DNA of 30,285 nt from Candidatus Segatella albertsiae. Its GTDB lineage: Bacteria; Bacteroidota; Bacteroidia; Bacteroidales; Bacteroidaceae. The stretch spans positions 15,455 through 45,739 of the forward strand of contig DKCU01000111.1 of the NCBI GenBank assembly GCA_002451555.1. Direction: 5' to 3'. A program made the translations under genes and the position numbers. The notes under the pieces were generated by a model. That model was not told where the DNA came from and did not search any database. It worked only from the letters and a program-made list of their open reading frames with translations. Positions within the stretch are counted from its first letter, which is position 1. Every line of letters starts with the position of its first letter. Below, piece by piece: positions 9,237-16,996 of the stretch.

Positions 9237-10136
9237 ATGAAGAAATTATATGTATTATCTTTATTGTGCATGCTCACTGTTGTGAGCTATGCACAGCGTA
9301 ACGTCAAGGAAATCCTCAAGGACTTCAATAAGCCTGCCAAGGAGAATGTTTTGGTGGTCTCTCATCGTGGAGATTGGCGGAATGCTCCAGAAAACTCTCT
9401 TCAAGCATTCAAGAACTGTATCGACATGGGTGTGGATATGGTTGAGTTGGACTTGAAGAAGACAAAGGATGGAGAACTTGTGTTGATGCACGACAAGAAG
9501 ATAGACCGAACAATGAATGGCAAGGGCGCTCCAGAGAACTTCACCTTGGATTCTTTGAAGACTCTCCGTTTGAAGAATGGTGTGGGGTGCAAGACTCGTC
9601 ATCAGATTCCTACATTCCGTGAGGTGATGCAACTTTGCAAAGGCAAAATCATGGTAAACGTGGATAAGGGTTATGATTACTTCGACGATGCCATGAAGGT
9701 GTTGAGAGAGACAGGAACTGTTGACCAGTGTATCATCAAGGCTGAGTTGCCATACGAGGTGGTGAAGGCTGAGCATGGAGATGAGCTCAAGAATATGATT
9801 TTCATGCCAGTTGTTAATCTCTGCAAGTCGGGCGCTGAGGAGATAATCGACAGTTATATCAAAAACATGAAGCCAAAGGCTTTCGAGTTGGTGTTCAAGA
9901 CCGATGATGCTAATACGCTTCGCTTGATAAAGAAAGTGCGTGATAGTGGTGCAAGGGTTTTCATCAACACATTGTGGCCTGAGCTTTGTGGTGGTCATGA
10001 CGATGACCGTGCTGTAGAACTCAAGCAGCCAGAGGAAAGTTGGGGATGGATTGTTGGTCAAGGCGCAAAACTCATCCAGACAGACCGTCCTGCCTTGCTT
10101 CTTGAGTATCTGAGAGCGAAGAAACTTCATAAGTAA
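9237..10136 (+). CDS. Glycerophosphodiester phosphodiesterase, periplasmic (tandem copy 1)
   Basis: Predicted to split glycerophosphodiesters into sn-glycerol-3-phosphate and an alcohol. The 299 residues comprise a cleavable signal peptide (SYAQ, to about 20; no lipobox, so periplasmic or secreted) and a TIM-barrel GDPD domain. Catalytic signatures are present: His43-Arg44 (SHRGDW), Glu52 in APENS, Glu70 and Asp72 in VELDL, and His85-Asp86 in LMHD. The start is 2 bases after the metallo-beta-lactamase gene's stop, so the genes are tightly coupled. It is a close paralogue of the next gene, identical over a 53-base stretch. The adjacent GlpT-like antiporter would take up the glycerol-3-phosphate released. 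Confidence 0.92.
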   Translation: MKKLYVLSLLCMLTVVSYAQRNVKEILKDFNKPAKENVLVVSHRGDWRNAPENSLQAFKNCIDMGVDMVELDLKKTKDGELVLMHDKKIDRTMNGKGAPENFTLDSLKTLRLKNGVGCKTRHQIPTFREVMQLCKGKIMVNVDKGYDYFDDAMKVLRETGTVDQCIIKAELPYEVVKAEHGDELKNMIFMPVVNLCKSGAEEIIDSYIKNMKPKAFELVFKTDDANTLRLIKKVRDSGARVFINTLWPELCGGHDDDRAVELKQPEESWGWIVGQGAKLIQTDRPALLLEYLRAKKLHK

Positions 10137-10153
10137 TCAATAGGTATCTATAT

Positions 10154-11053
10154 ATGTTCAAGAAGTTGATGGTTTTAGGTTCGTTGTGTATGCTTACTAT
10201 TGTAAGTCATGCACAACACCTAAAAGAAATCCTTTCTGATTTAACCGCTCCTGCAAGTCAATCGGTTTTGGTCGTTTCTCATCGTGGTGACTGGCGCAAT
10301 GCTCCCGAAAACTCTCTCCAAGCTTTCAAGAACTGTATCGACATGGGTGTGGATATGGTTGAGTTGGACTTGAAGAAAACAAAAGATGGTGAATTGGTCG
10401 TCATGCACGACAACACTTTGGATCGCACAACAACTGGTAAAGGGAAAGTTGAGGCTTTCACACTTGCGGAATTGAAAACTTTCTATTTGAAGAATGGAGC
10501 AGGTTGCAATACTCGTCATCGGATTCCTACTTTTAGGGAGGCGATGCAATTATGTAAAGGAAAGATATTTGTGAATGTAGATAAGGGCTATGAGTATTTT
10601 GGCGATGTTCAGAGAGTTTTAGAGGAAACAGATACTTCTAACCAATGTGTCATTAAGGAAAGATTGCCTTATGATACAGTGAAGGCGCAGCATGGTGATA
10701 TACTTGACAAGGTGATATTTATGCCTAAGGCCGACTTATGTCGGCATGATGCAGAGAGTATTATCGACAGTTATCTCCGAAATGTGAAGCCTTTGGCTTT
10801 TGAAGTGAGGTTCTCTAAGGTTGATGGTACAGTACTTCGTCTTATTCAAAAATTGCATGACAACGACATCCAAGTGTTTGTGAATGCTTTGTGGCCCACT
10901 CAGAATGACGGGCATGATGATGACCGTGCCGTGGAACTCAAACAACCAGATGAGAGTTGGGGATGGCTTGTCAAGCAAGGTTTTAAATTGATTCAGACAG
11001 ATCGTCCGGCATTACTCTTGGATTATTTGCGTGCTCATAAACTTCATCAATAA
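10154..11053 (+). CDS. Glycerophosphodiester phosphodiesterase, periplasmic (tandem copy 2)
   Basis: Second GDPD, also 299 residues, with a signal peptide ending near HAQ (about 21). The same catalytic residues are in the same places: His43-Arg44, Glu52, Glu70, Asp72, His85-Asp86; here the loop after the HD motif is the more canonical NTLDRTTTGKG (KKIDRTMNGKG in copy 1). The two copies align end to end without large gaps, so they arose by tandem duplication. They diverge most in the middle and C-terminal thirds, which suggests different alcohol head-group preference, though this is inference. The gene is preceded by TAGGTATCTATAT, similar to the leader of two other genes in the operon. Confidence 0.92.
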   Translation: MFKKLMVLGSLCMLTIVSHAQHLKEILSDLTAPASQSVLVVSHRGDWRNAPENSLQAFKNCIDMGVDMVELDLKKTKDGELVVMHDNTLDRTTTGKGKVEAFTLAELKTFYLKNGAGCNTRHRIPTFREAMQLCKGKIFVNVDKGYEYFGDVQRVLEETDTSNQCVIKERLPYDTVKAQHGDILDKVIFMPKADLCRHDAESIIDSYLRNVKPLAFEVRFSKVDGTVLRLIQKLHDNDIQVFVNALWPTQNDGHDDDRAVELKQPDESWGWLVKQGFKLIQTDRPALLLDYLRAHKLHQ

Positions 11054-11065
11054 TATAAGGTATAT

Positions 11066-12394
11066 ATGTTTAAGAAATTAATTGACTTTTATAAGGTGTC
11101 AGAACCGAAGCCTTGTGCTCTTTCAGAAGAGGAGAATGCCAAGAAACTGAAACGTTTGCAATGGGCGACTTTCCTTTCTGCTACCATCGGCTATGGCACA
11201 TATTATGTTTGCCGTTTGAGTTTGAATGTCATCAAGAAACCGATTGTGGATAATGGTGTGTTCTCTGAGACAGAATTGGGTATTATTGGTTCTGTCTTGT
11301 TCTTCACATACGCCATCGGTAAGTTCACCAATGGATTCTTGGCTGACAGAAGCAACATCAAACGACTGATGTCCACAGGTCTGCTCATTACAGCATTAGT
11401 GAATCTTGCCTTGGGCTTTACCCATTCTTTCATTCTCTTTGCTGTATTATGGGGATTGAGTGGATGGTTTCAGTCGATGGGTGCGGCATCTTGCGTGGTA
11501 GGTCTCTCTCGTTGGTTTACCGATAAGAATCGGGGCACCTTCTACGGCTTTTGGAGTGCCAGCCATAACATTGGTGAGGCGATGACCTTTATCTTCGTGG
11601 CTTCCATCGTAAGTGCATTTGGATGGCAATATGGTTTTATAGGTGCTGCAGTGGTTGGCATTGCAGGTGTCGTATTGCTGCTTACCTTCTTCCATGATAC
11701 GCCTGCGAGCAAGGGTGTGATCTTGCCTGGTGCTCAGGTGGAAGAGAAAAAGCAGGATACAGCTTCGTATAATAAGGCGCAGAGCGCCGTGTTGAAGAAT
11801 CCTTTGATCTGGATACTTGCCTTGAGTAGTGCTTTCATGTATATCAGCCGATATGCGGTGAATAGTTGGGGTATCTTCTACTTGGAGAATGAAAAGGGAT
11901 ATACCACGATTGATGCCAGCTTCATCATCTCCATCAATTCCATTCTTGGTATAGTTGGTACAGTGTCTTCAGGTTTAGTTTCTGATAAGATATTCAAGGG
12001 TAATCGTTATTTACCAGCAGTCATCTTTGGATTGTTGAATGCCTTGGCACTTTGTTTGTTCTTATTGATTCCAGGTCATCACTTATGGGTTGACATTACT
12101 GCTATGGTCTTGTTTGGATTGAGCATAGGAGTTTTGCTTTGTTTCCTTGGTGGCTTGATGGCTGTAGATATAGCTCCCAAGAATGCTTCGGGTGCAGCCC
12201 TTGGTGTTGTCGGTGTGGCAAGCTATGTGGGTGCTGGTGTCCAAGACATCATGAGTGGTTTACTCATTGAGGGTAACAAGCAGATGGTGAATGGAGTGGA
12301 AACTTATGACTTCGCCTATATCAATTATTTCTGGATAGGTGCAGCCTTGATGTCGGTTCTATTGACATTGCTTGTTTGGAAAGCTAAGAAATAA
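11066..12394 (+). CDS. MFS organophosphate:phosphate antiporter, GlpT/UhpT type
   Basis: Inner-membrane transporter of 442 residues with about 12 hydrophobic segments. It most resembles the glycerol-3-phosphate/hexose-6-phosphate antiporter family. Residues matching the E. coli GlpT substrate site are visible: Arg50 (YYVCR, like Arg45), His167 (SASHNIG, like His165) and Arg262 (YISRYAV, like Arg269). The MFS loop signature GFLADRSNIKR is at about 90-100. As the last gene of the operon, after two GDPDs, its likely cargo is glycerol-3-phosphate exchanged for inorganic phosphate. UhpT-like sugar phosphate transport remains possible. A terminator follows at 12415. Confidence 0.9.
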   Translation: MFKKLIDFYKVSEPKPCALSEEENAKKLKRLQWATFLSATIGYGTYYVCRLSLNVIKKPIVDNGVFSETELGIIGSVLFFTYAIGKFTNGFLADRSNIKRLMSTGLLITALVNLALGFTHSFILFAVLWGLSGWFQSMGAASCVVGLSRWFTDKNRGTFYGFWSASHNIGEAMTFIFVASIVSAFGWQYGFIGAAVVGIAGVVLLLTFFHDTPASKGVILPGAQVEEKKQDTASYNKAQSAVLKNPLIWILALSSAFMYISRYAVNSWGIFYLENEKGYTTIDASFIISINSILGIVGTVSSGLVSDKIFKGNRYLPAVIFGLLNALALCLFLLIPGHHLWVDITAMVLFGLSIGVLLCFLGGLMAVDIAPKNASGAALGVVGVASYVGAGVQDIMSGLLIEGNKQMVNGVETYDFAYINYFWIGAALMSVLLTLLVWKAKK

Positions 12395-12414
12395 TAGTTG
12401 ATGATTATAATTTT

Positions 12415-12464
12415 GGTGGCATGTTGCACAGTTTTGTGTAAGTGTGCCACCTTTTTGTTTTTTT
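12415..12464 (+). terminator. Rho-independent terminator of the GDPD/antiporter operon
   Basis: GGTGGCA (12415-12421) pairs with TGCCACC (12445-12451). Weaker pairing continues inward (CACA with TGTG around a GTTT loop), and a T-rich tract (CTTTTTGTTTTTTT) follows. It lies 20 bases after the antiporter stop and closes region 1. Confidence 0.8.
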
Positions 12465-12500
12465 AAGTTAATGAAAATGACAATGTATGGAAAAACGACT

Positions 12501-12508
12501 TATATTTG
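12501..12508 (+). promoter_or_regulatory. Candidate -7 element of the third GDPD operon
   Basis: TATATTTG matches the TAnnTTTG -7 consensus and lies 43 bases before the ATG at 12552, downstream of the terminator. No clear TTG -33 element was seen at the expected distance, so the call is moderate. Confidence 0.45.
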
Positions 12509-12551
12509 TACTATATAAGTGAACAAGATTGTATAACGAATTTAATTTATC

Positions 12552-13571
12552 ATGAGAACTTTTAAAGAACTAAGATTTTTGGGCATGGTTATGTTTTTGC
12601 TAGCTGCTCTAACAGTGTGTTCTCAATCACGTCAAGATGTGGAGAACACAATTAACATTATCAAACATCGAAAGCAGTATCCTCATTATGTATTGGTGTC
12701 TGCTCATCGAGGTTATTGGGCTGATTATCCAGAAAACTCACTCAATGCTTATCGCATGGCAATGGATATTGGGGCTGATATAATTGAAATGGATGTTCGA
12801 TTGACTAAAGATGACGAGATGGTTGTCTTTCATGATGCTTGCCTTGATAGAGTAACGACAGGATATGGAAGATTACGTGAGGAAGCTTGGAGTTATGTAT
12901 CTTCTTTGTTTCTCAAAAAGGAAGACGGCACTGTAACTACGGATAAAGTGTTGAAGTTGTCAGAGGCTCTTGATTTTCTAAAGGATAAGGCGGTGATAGC
13001 TTTGGATATAAAGGAAAGTGGGAAACTCTTTGATGCAACTATGATAAGGGTATTGCAAATGTTGAAATCGAAAAGTATGCTATGGCAAAGTATTGTTAAG
13101 GGAAAGATGCGTTTGCCAGTTTTGCAGCAAAATGTATTGCAACCCACTAGTTTGACGTTGGATGACTTCATATATACTCCGATTGCATTCTCTACAACAT
13201 CTGATTTGGCTACTTATGTCTATGAATTCACTGCTTGTGGAAAAATATATGCAATGGAAATGGTATATAAGCAGTCAAATGATGCTATAATAGATTTTTT
13301 GTCTGGGATACATAATGCAGGAATTTGGATAGGGCAGTATTCCTTTTGGCCAGAAACTGGCGAAGGAGTGATAGCGGAAAAAATACCTTTGACGGATACA
13401 GACCCGATAATTAGAAAATACGATTTTAAGGATCAAGATCCTACAAATTTTCTTGATGACGGTAGAGGTGACTGGGATTGGCTTTTTTTGCAAGGGGCTA
13501 GCTATGTCATAACTGACAGAAGTGAACTATTAATTGAATATCTAACAAAACGTGGGAGGAGGATTAAATGA
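12552..13571 (+). CDS. Glycerophosphodiester phosphodiesterase family protein, divergent third copy
   Basis: A 339-residue GDPD with an N-terminal hydrophobic signal (about 8-24, ending VCSQ). Catalytic signatures: His52-Arg53 (SAHRGYW), Glu61 in YPENS, Glu79 and Asp81 (IEMDV), His94-Asp95 (VVFHD), then CLDRVTTGYG. It is about 40 residues longer than the two tandem copies and clearly more diverged, so it is not a product of that duplication. It has its own promoter candidate after a terminator. Its last 4 bases (ATGA) overlap the start of the large secreted protein, so the two are translationally coupled and probably act on the same substrate. Confidence 0.9.
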   Translation: MRTFKELRFLGMVMFLLAALTVCSQSRQDVENTINIIKHRKQYPHYVLVSAHRGYWADYPENSLNAYRMAMDIGADIIEMDVRLTKDDEMVVFHDACLDRVTTGYGRLREEAWSYVSSLFLKKEDGTVTTDKVLKLSEALDFLKDKAVIALDIKESGKLFDATMIRVLQMLKSKSMLWQSIVKGKMRLPVLQQNVLQPTSLTLDDFIYTPIAFSTTSDLATYVYEFTACGKIYAMEMVYKQSNDAIIDFLSGIHNAGIWIGQYSFWPETGEGVIAEKIPLTDTDPIIRKYDFKDQDPTNFLDDGRGDWDWLFLQGASYVITDRSELLIEYLTKRGRRIK

Positions 13572-16222
13572 AAAGGTTATTGTTGAAAAACATATTGGCT
13601 ATTGTGCTGAATGTTGTGGTTTGGGGGCAAGTAGATGCTCAGCAGCCTTCTCCGATTCGTTATTATTCTTTGGACAATGGAAGTGCCAAGGAAAATATAA
13701 ATCGGAAAGATGGAACTATCCATGGAACAGTGTTGCCATGCCCTAATCGTTTCGGAAAAGAAAAGGCTGCTATGATACTGATGAAGAATGCGTACATCTC
13801 TACTCCAAATTTCTTTGAGGGCTCTACGTATTCTAATGGGTTTACCATCTCTTTTTGGACGAAAATTGAAAGAGATTTTCCGAAGAGAATAGCTACAGTG
13901 CCTTGGGTGACTACAGATTCTATTTATCGTTTGTTTTATGCAACAAATCAAGCTCATGAGGTTATGTTAGGTTTTTATCATCGTGGAGATAGAGCAGTAA
14001 TAGATAGGTATGTGTTGAATCAATCCTCGGATATAGCTAATTATGGACTTTGGTATTGGGATCCTGTGAATTTTACGAAAAGGAAAGGCTGGTATCAAGT
14101 TTTCTTGGTTTATAGACCTAATAACATGTCTATTTATTTGATGAGTCCAGATGCTCGGATGGAATCTGCCTTACATTATTTCGGAATGCAAAGCTTAACT
14201 CAGGCTACAGAGTGGGGGCTTGGTTGGAAAAATTCTCCACGTCAAGTCTTGGACGATTTTAAAATATACGATAAGGTTCTTACGGAGGAAGATATCAAGG
14301 CGCTGTGCTCTCGTGAAAGCGTACCAAATGGTATGTACACAGTAACTTCTGCACCAAATGCTACCTATATGTGGATGTCGGAGAATGCGGATATGGCAGT
14401 CGGTACATTGATAGATGTGTATGGTCCTATTACGAGTAAGGAATTCTCTTCCCAATGGGTTTTTGAGCCGTCTTCCAGTGACCCTAATGTCTGCAAGATT
14501 AGAATGGCATATACAGATCGCTTTTTAGCTGGTGATGATAATACTTCTGCATCATATGCCAAATTGGACTTTGAGTATGGTAATACTGATTGGATTGTGG
14601 AAATGACAGGAGATGGTTATTTTTTTGTCCGATCGAAAAGAAATCCGAAATTATATTTGAAATCTGCTGCTAAAGTGTTTTCAAGTGTTCGTTCACTTGT
14701 TACAGATGAATATAAAAGTGCGGATGCTCCTTATTATAAATGGAGATTGAACTTGCGTAAATTACATCATGATTTGGTCAAAGACGAATTTGGAAATAAT
14801 GAAGGGTATGAGATTGTAGAAAACTCAAATACAGCTTATGGTATGGTTCCTATAAGACCTTTTGTGATGGCTTCTTCGCCTTTGGAAGTTAATAGGGATG
14901 TTTATCCTTCCTTATCAAATCATTATAAATTCAAAAAAGGTATAGACGATTCATATTATATTTATAGTGTTACTTATCCAACAAAATTGCTTTATCCTCA
15001 ATCTCCTGATTTTACAGATGGTAGTTCGGTTCTATTAAATGAATGGAAAAATGGTTGGGAAACGTATATGTCTTTTAAAGTAGAACGCCCAAATCCTTTG
15101 GGACGTAGAATACGATTAATTCCAATTCGTTCACAAACGATGTCTGTATACTCAGGTGATTATCCGACAAAGGACAAAATTACTTTTAAGTATTTTGGGC
15201 AAGGGTTGGAAGATGGTCATTTTTGGCAAGTTTACCGTGATGATTGCCAACTTAATAGAAATAAACAAATTTCAACATTGACTCCTGGTATGTACAAAAT
15301 AAAGTCTCTGATGCCTGGAGGGCGTTATTTGCGTCCTGATGCCTACTCTTTCAATATGGGAAAGGAGTTGAGATTAGGTTCTTTTGTCAATGAACGATTT
15401 ACTTCTTTCTATTGGGTTGTGGATTATGAAAGAGATAACCATAATAATCCTATTAGGGATGGTTCTTATCTGATAAGGTTGATGGGAACTGAAGCTTTAC
15501 ATATAGGTAGTCCGCTAGAGACTATATCGTCAGGGGCTTTGGCACAACTTGTTGAATTAAATCGTAATCAGTTTACTTCTTCCAAATGGTTCATAGAACC
15601 TACTCGTGATGGAACGGGTAGCTTCTACTTGCGTTCTGCTTCGGGTAAACTGAAATTTCTTCTTTGTGAAAGTGGCAATGAAAATGCAAAAGTGAAATAT
15701 TCTTATATACATTCACAGCTAGACCCTAATTCATACAAATGGATATTTGAACGTGTTAGTGTTCCTGCTCCTTTAGAATCTGGCAATTATAATATTTTGT
15801 GTGATCCTTATTATGTGCATACAACTAATAATTCGAGAGCTGATGGAACCAAACTGGAATTAGGAAATCTAGAACAAGGTGGAACTTACACTTGGACATT
15901 ACAACGGAATGATGATAATACTTATTTTATTCGTCTGAAAGATGATAATTCAAAGTTCATCCATACGGAAAATTATCGTGTGGATGCAAGTGCCCCATTG
16001 GTTTTAGGTGGTTATGATGCAAGATATACCCATGCTTATCGGTGGTTAATTGAGAAAACCGACTTGCCTGATACTTATTATTTACGAATAGTGGGTAATC
16101 ATAGGGAAGGATATATGCATTTGAATTCACACCATTTGCTTTATGGAACTAGATTGGAGATATATCGTTATGTAGATGTTGTGGATCCTGTATATCGTTG
16201 GAAGTTGGTAAAGGTAAAGTAA
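13568..16222 (+). CDS. Large secreted binding protein: LamG-like domain plus trefoil-like repeats
   Basis: An 884-residue protein with a signal peptide (about 1-25, VDAQQ) and no lipobox. Residues about 28-248 resemble a LamG/concanavalin-A-like jelly roll (GFTISFWTK, then VLDDFKIYDKVLTEEDIKAL). From about 250 to the end there are many units of the pattern G-x-Y-x-[IV] ... [FY]L ... W-x-[FIL], as in ricin-type beta-trefoils (MYTVTS, MYKIKS, SYLIRL, NYNILC; strand-ending SQWVFEP, SKWFIEP, YRWLIEK, YRWKLVK). No catalytic motif was recognised. A role in binding glycans or glycerophosphoryl-decorated polymers is inferred from the folds. It overlaps GDPD 3 by 4 bases. The composition is AT-rich. 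Confidence 0.78.
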   Translation: MKRLLLKNILAIVLNVVVWGQVDAQQPSPIRYYSLDNGSAKENINRKDGTIHGTVLPCPNRFGKEKAAMILMKNAYISTPNFFEGSTYSNGFTISFWTKIERDFPKRIATVPWVTTDSIYRLFYATNQAHEVMLGFYHRGDRAVIDRYVLNQSSDIANYGLWYWDPVNFTKRKGWYQVFLVYRPNNMSIYLMSPDARMESALHYFGMQSLTQATEWGLGWKNSPRQVLDDFKIYDKVLTEEDIKALCSRESVPNGMYTVTSAPNATYMWMSENADMAVGTLIDVYGPITSKEFSSQWVFEPSSSDPNVCKIRMAYTDRFLAGDDNTSASYAKLDFEYGNTDWIVEMTGDGYFFVRSKRNPKLYLKSAAKVFSSVRSLVTDEYKSADAPYYKWRLNLRKLHHDLVKDEFGNNEGYEIVENSNTAYGMVPIRPFVMASSPLEVNRDVYPSLSNHYKFKKGIDDSYYIYSVTYPTKLLYPQSPDFTDGSSVLLNEWKNGWETYMSFKVERPNPLGRRIRLIPIRSQTMSVYSGDYPTKDKITFKYFGQGLEDGHFWQVYRDDCQLNRNKQISTLTPGMYKIKSLMPGGRYLRPDAYSFNMGKELRLGSFVNERFTSFYWVVDYERDNHNNPIRDGSYLIRLMGTEALHIGSPLETISSGALAQLVELNRNQFTSSKWFIEPTRDGTGSFYLRSASGKLKFLLCESGNENAKVKYSYIHSQLDPNSYKWIFERVSVPAPLESGNYNILCDPYYVHTTNNSRADGTKLELGNLEQGGTYTWTLQRNDDNTYFIRLKDDNSKFIHTENYRVDASAPLVLGGYDARYTHAYRWLIEKTDLPDTYYLRIVGNHREGYMHLNSHHLLYGTRLEIYRYVDVVDPVYRWKLVKVK

Positions 16223-16286
16223 TGTAAATGATGGAAGCAACCATTTTCCTTAAAATCGTATGATGTTTGCTTTTTGATAAAAGTGA

Positions 16287-16336
16287 GCGATTCTTTTCTA
16301 AAATCCATTATTTATGTGATTTTGGTAAAGAATCGC
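16287..16336. repeat. Hairpin A, member of a palindromic repeat family
   Basis: A long hairpin: GCGATTCTTT (16287-16296) pairs exactly with AAAGAATCGC (16327-16336), and AAAATC pairs with GATTTT further in, leaving a loop of about 12 bases. It lies between the convergent ends of the secreted protein gene and the ATPase remnant, so it could also act as a bidirectional terminator. Its edges resemble those of hairpin B (AAAA, GCGAT, CTAAA, TC and CAT in the same order; ATCGCCAA near the 3' edge). Confidence 0.75.
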
Positions 16337-16361
16337 CAATTTTAACAGTAGATGGAAAATG

Positions 16362-16832
16362 TTACTCCTTAAATAAATCGTCAAGTACGACTTTACCTTG
16401 GATGCTGGAAGAATATTTGTTTTGTTTGATTCCTCCAGATGCAATTAGTGTTAGGCGCAAGGATTTCTTAGTGCCAGTTACGTCTCGAAAAAGGTTGCGT
16501 CGCCCTCTCATCCATTCTATGTAATCTTTCTTTAGCTCATATTGCCCAACAGAATACTTTATTTCGCAAAGGTCTATGGATTTGTCGTTTCTATCTATTA
16601 TTAAGTCGATTTGTGCCCCATGCTCTTGTGATTTGTACGACCAGGAACATACATCGCAGGCTATGCCACTGATGCCTAATGCTTGTTTGATTTGGTCGAC
16701 ATGTAGTGTACATACTTGTTCAAAGGCATATCCTGCCCAAGAATTTCGTCTGCTATCTGGCATATTGCTCCATGCATGTTTGTCCATTCCTTGGTAATTC
16801 TTTACAAATCGCAAATAGAACAATGTGTATAT
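16362..16832 (-). pseudogene. 5'-truncated remnant of an AAA ATPase/DUF234-type protein (C-terminal PD-(D/E)XK-like part)
   Basis: Only the C-terminal part (about 156 residues) of a family of Bacteroidota/archaeal ATP-binding proteins remains. The P-loop ATPase half (normally several hundred residues) is absent. Family-like stretches: YTLFYLRFVKNYQG, the WAGYAFEQVC block, and GAQIDLIIDR followed by LCEIKYS. The Asp in QIDL and the E-x-K in CEIKYS form a PD-(D/E)XK nuclease-like core. The reading frame continues upstream to 16931, but those residues are encoded by hairpin B and do not look like the family. The natural stop after LDDLFKE is intact. A short expressed nuclease-like protein cannot be excluded, since an ATG lies in the hairpin loop (16896-16898). 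Confidence 0.75.
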
Positions 16833-16867
16833 CTGTTGTTTGAGGGCAAAATTACTAAAAAAAAACG

Positions 16868-16936
16868 AAAACTTGGCGATAGGTGTGCTAAATCTCATAA
16901 AAAAACATAGATTTAGCACACCTATCGCCAAGTTTT
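16868..16936. repeat. Hairpin B, perfect 28-bp inverted repeat
   Basis: The left arm at 16868-16895 and right arm at 16909-16936 are perfect reverse complements over 28 bases, around a 13-base A-rich loop. The arms begin AAAACTTGGCGAT and end ATCGCCAAGTTTT. On the minus strand the stem is followed by a T run, and on the plus strand by GCTATTTTT, so it could also terminate transcription in both directions, notably from the DUF4294 gene. It sits exactly at the point where the ATPase remnant loses family similarity. Confidence 0.85.
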
Positions 16937-16996
16937 GCTATTTTTCGAGGAAATTACACCTCTTGGCATACCACCATTTCTGTACCTTTATATATA

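Noticed and set aside
9261..10130. Long minus-strand open frame (289 codons) antisense to the first GDPD
   Set aside because: It lies wholly inside a well-supported GDPD gene, shows no family motifs, and reflects stop-poor antisense frames caused by codon bias.
16868..16936. CRISPR repeat or phage attachment site
   Set aside because: Only one perfect inverted repeat with a short loop, no spacer array and no integrase gene nearby.
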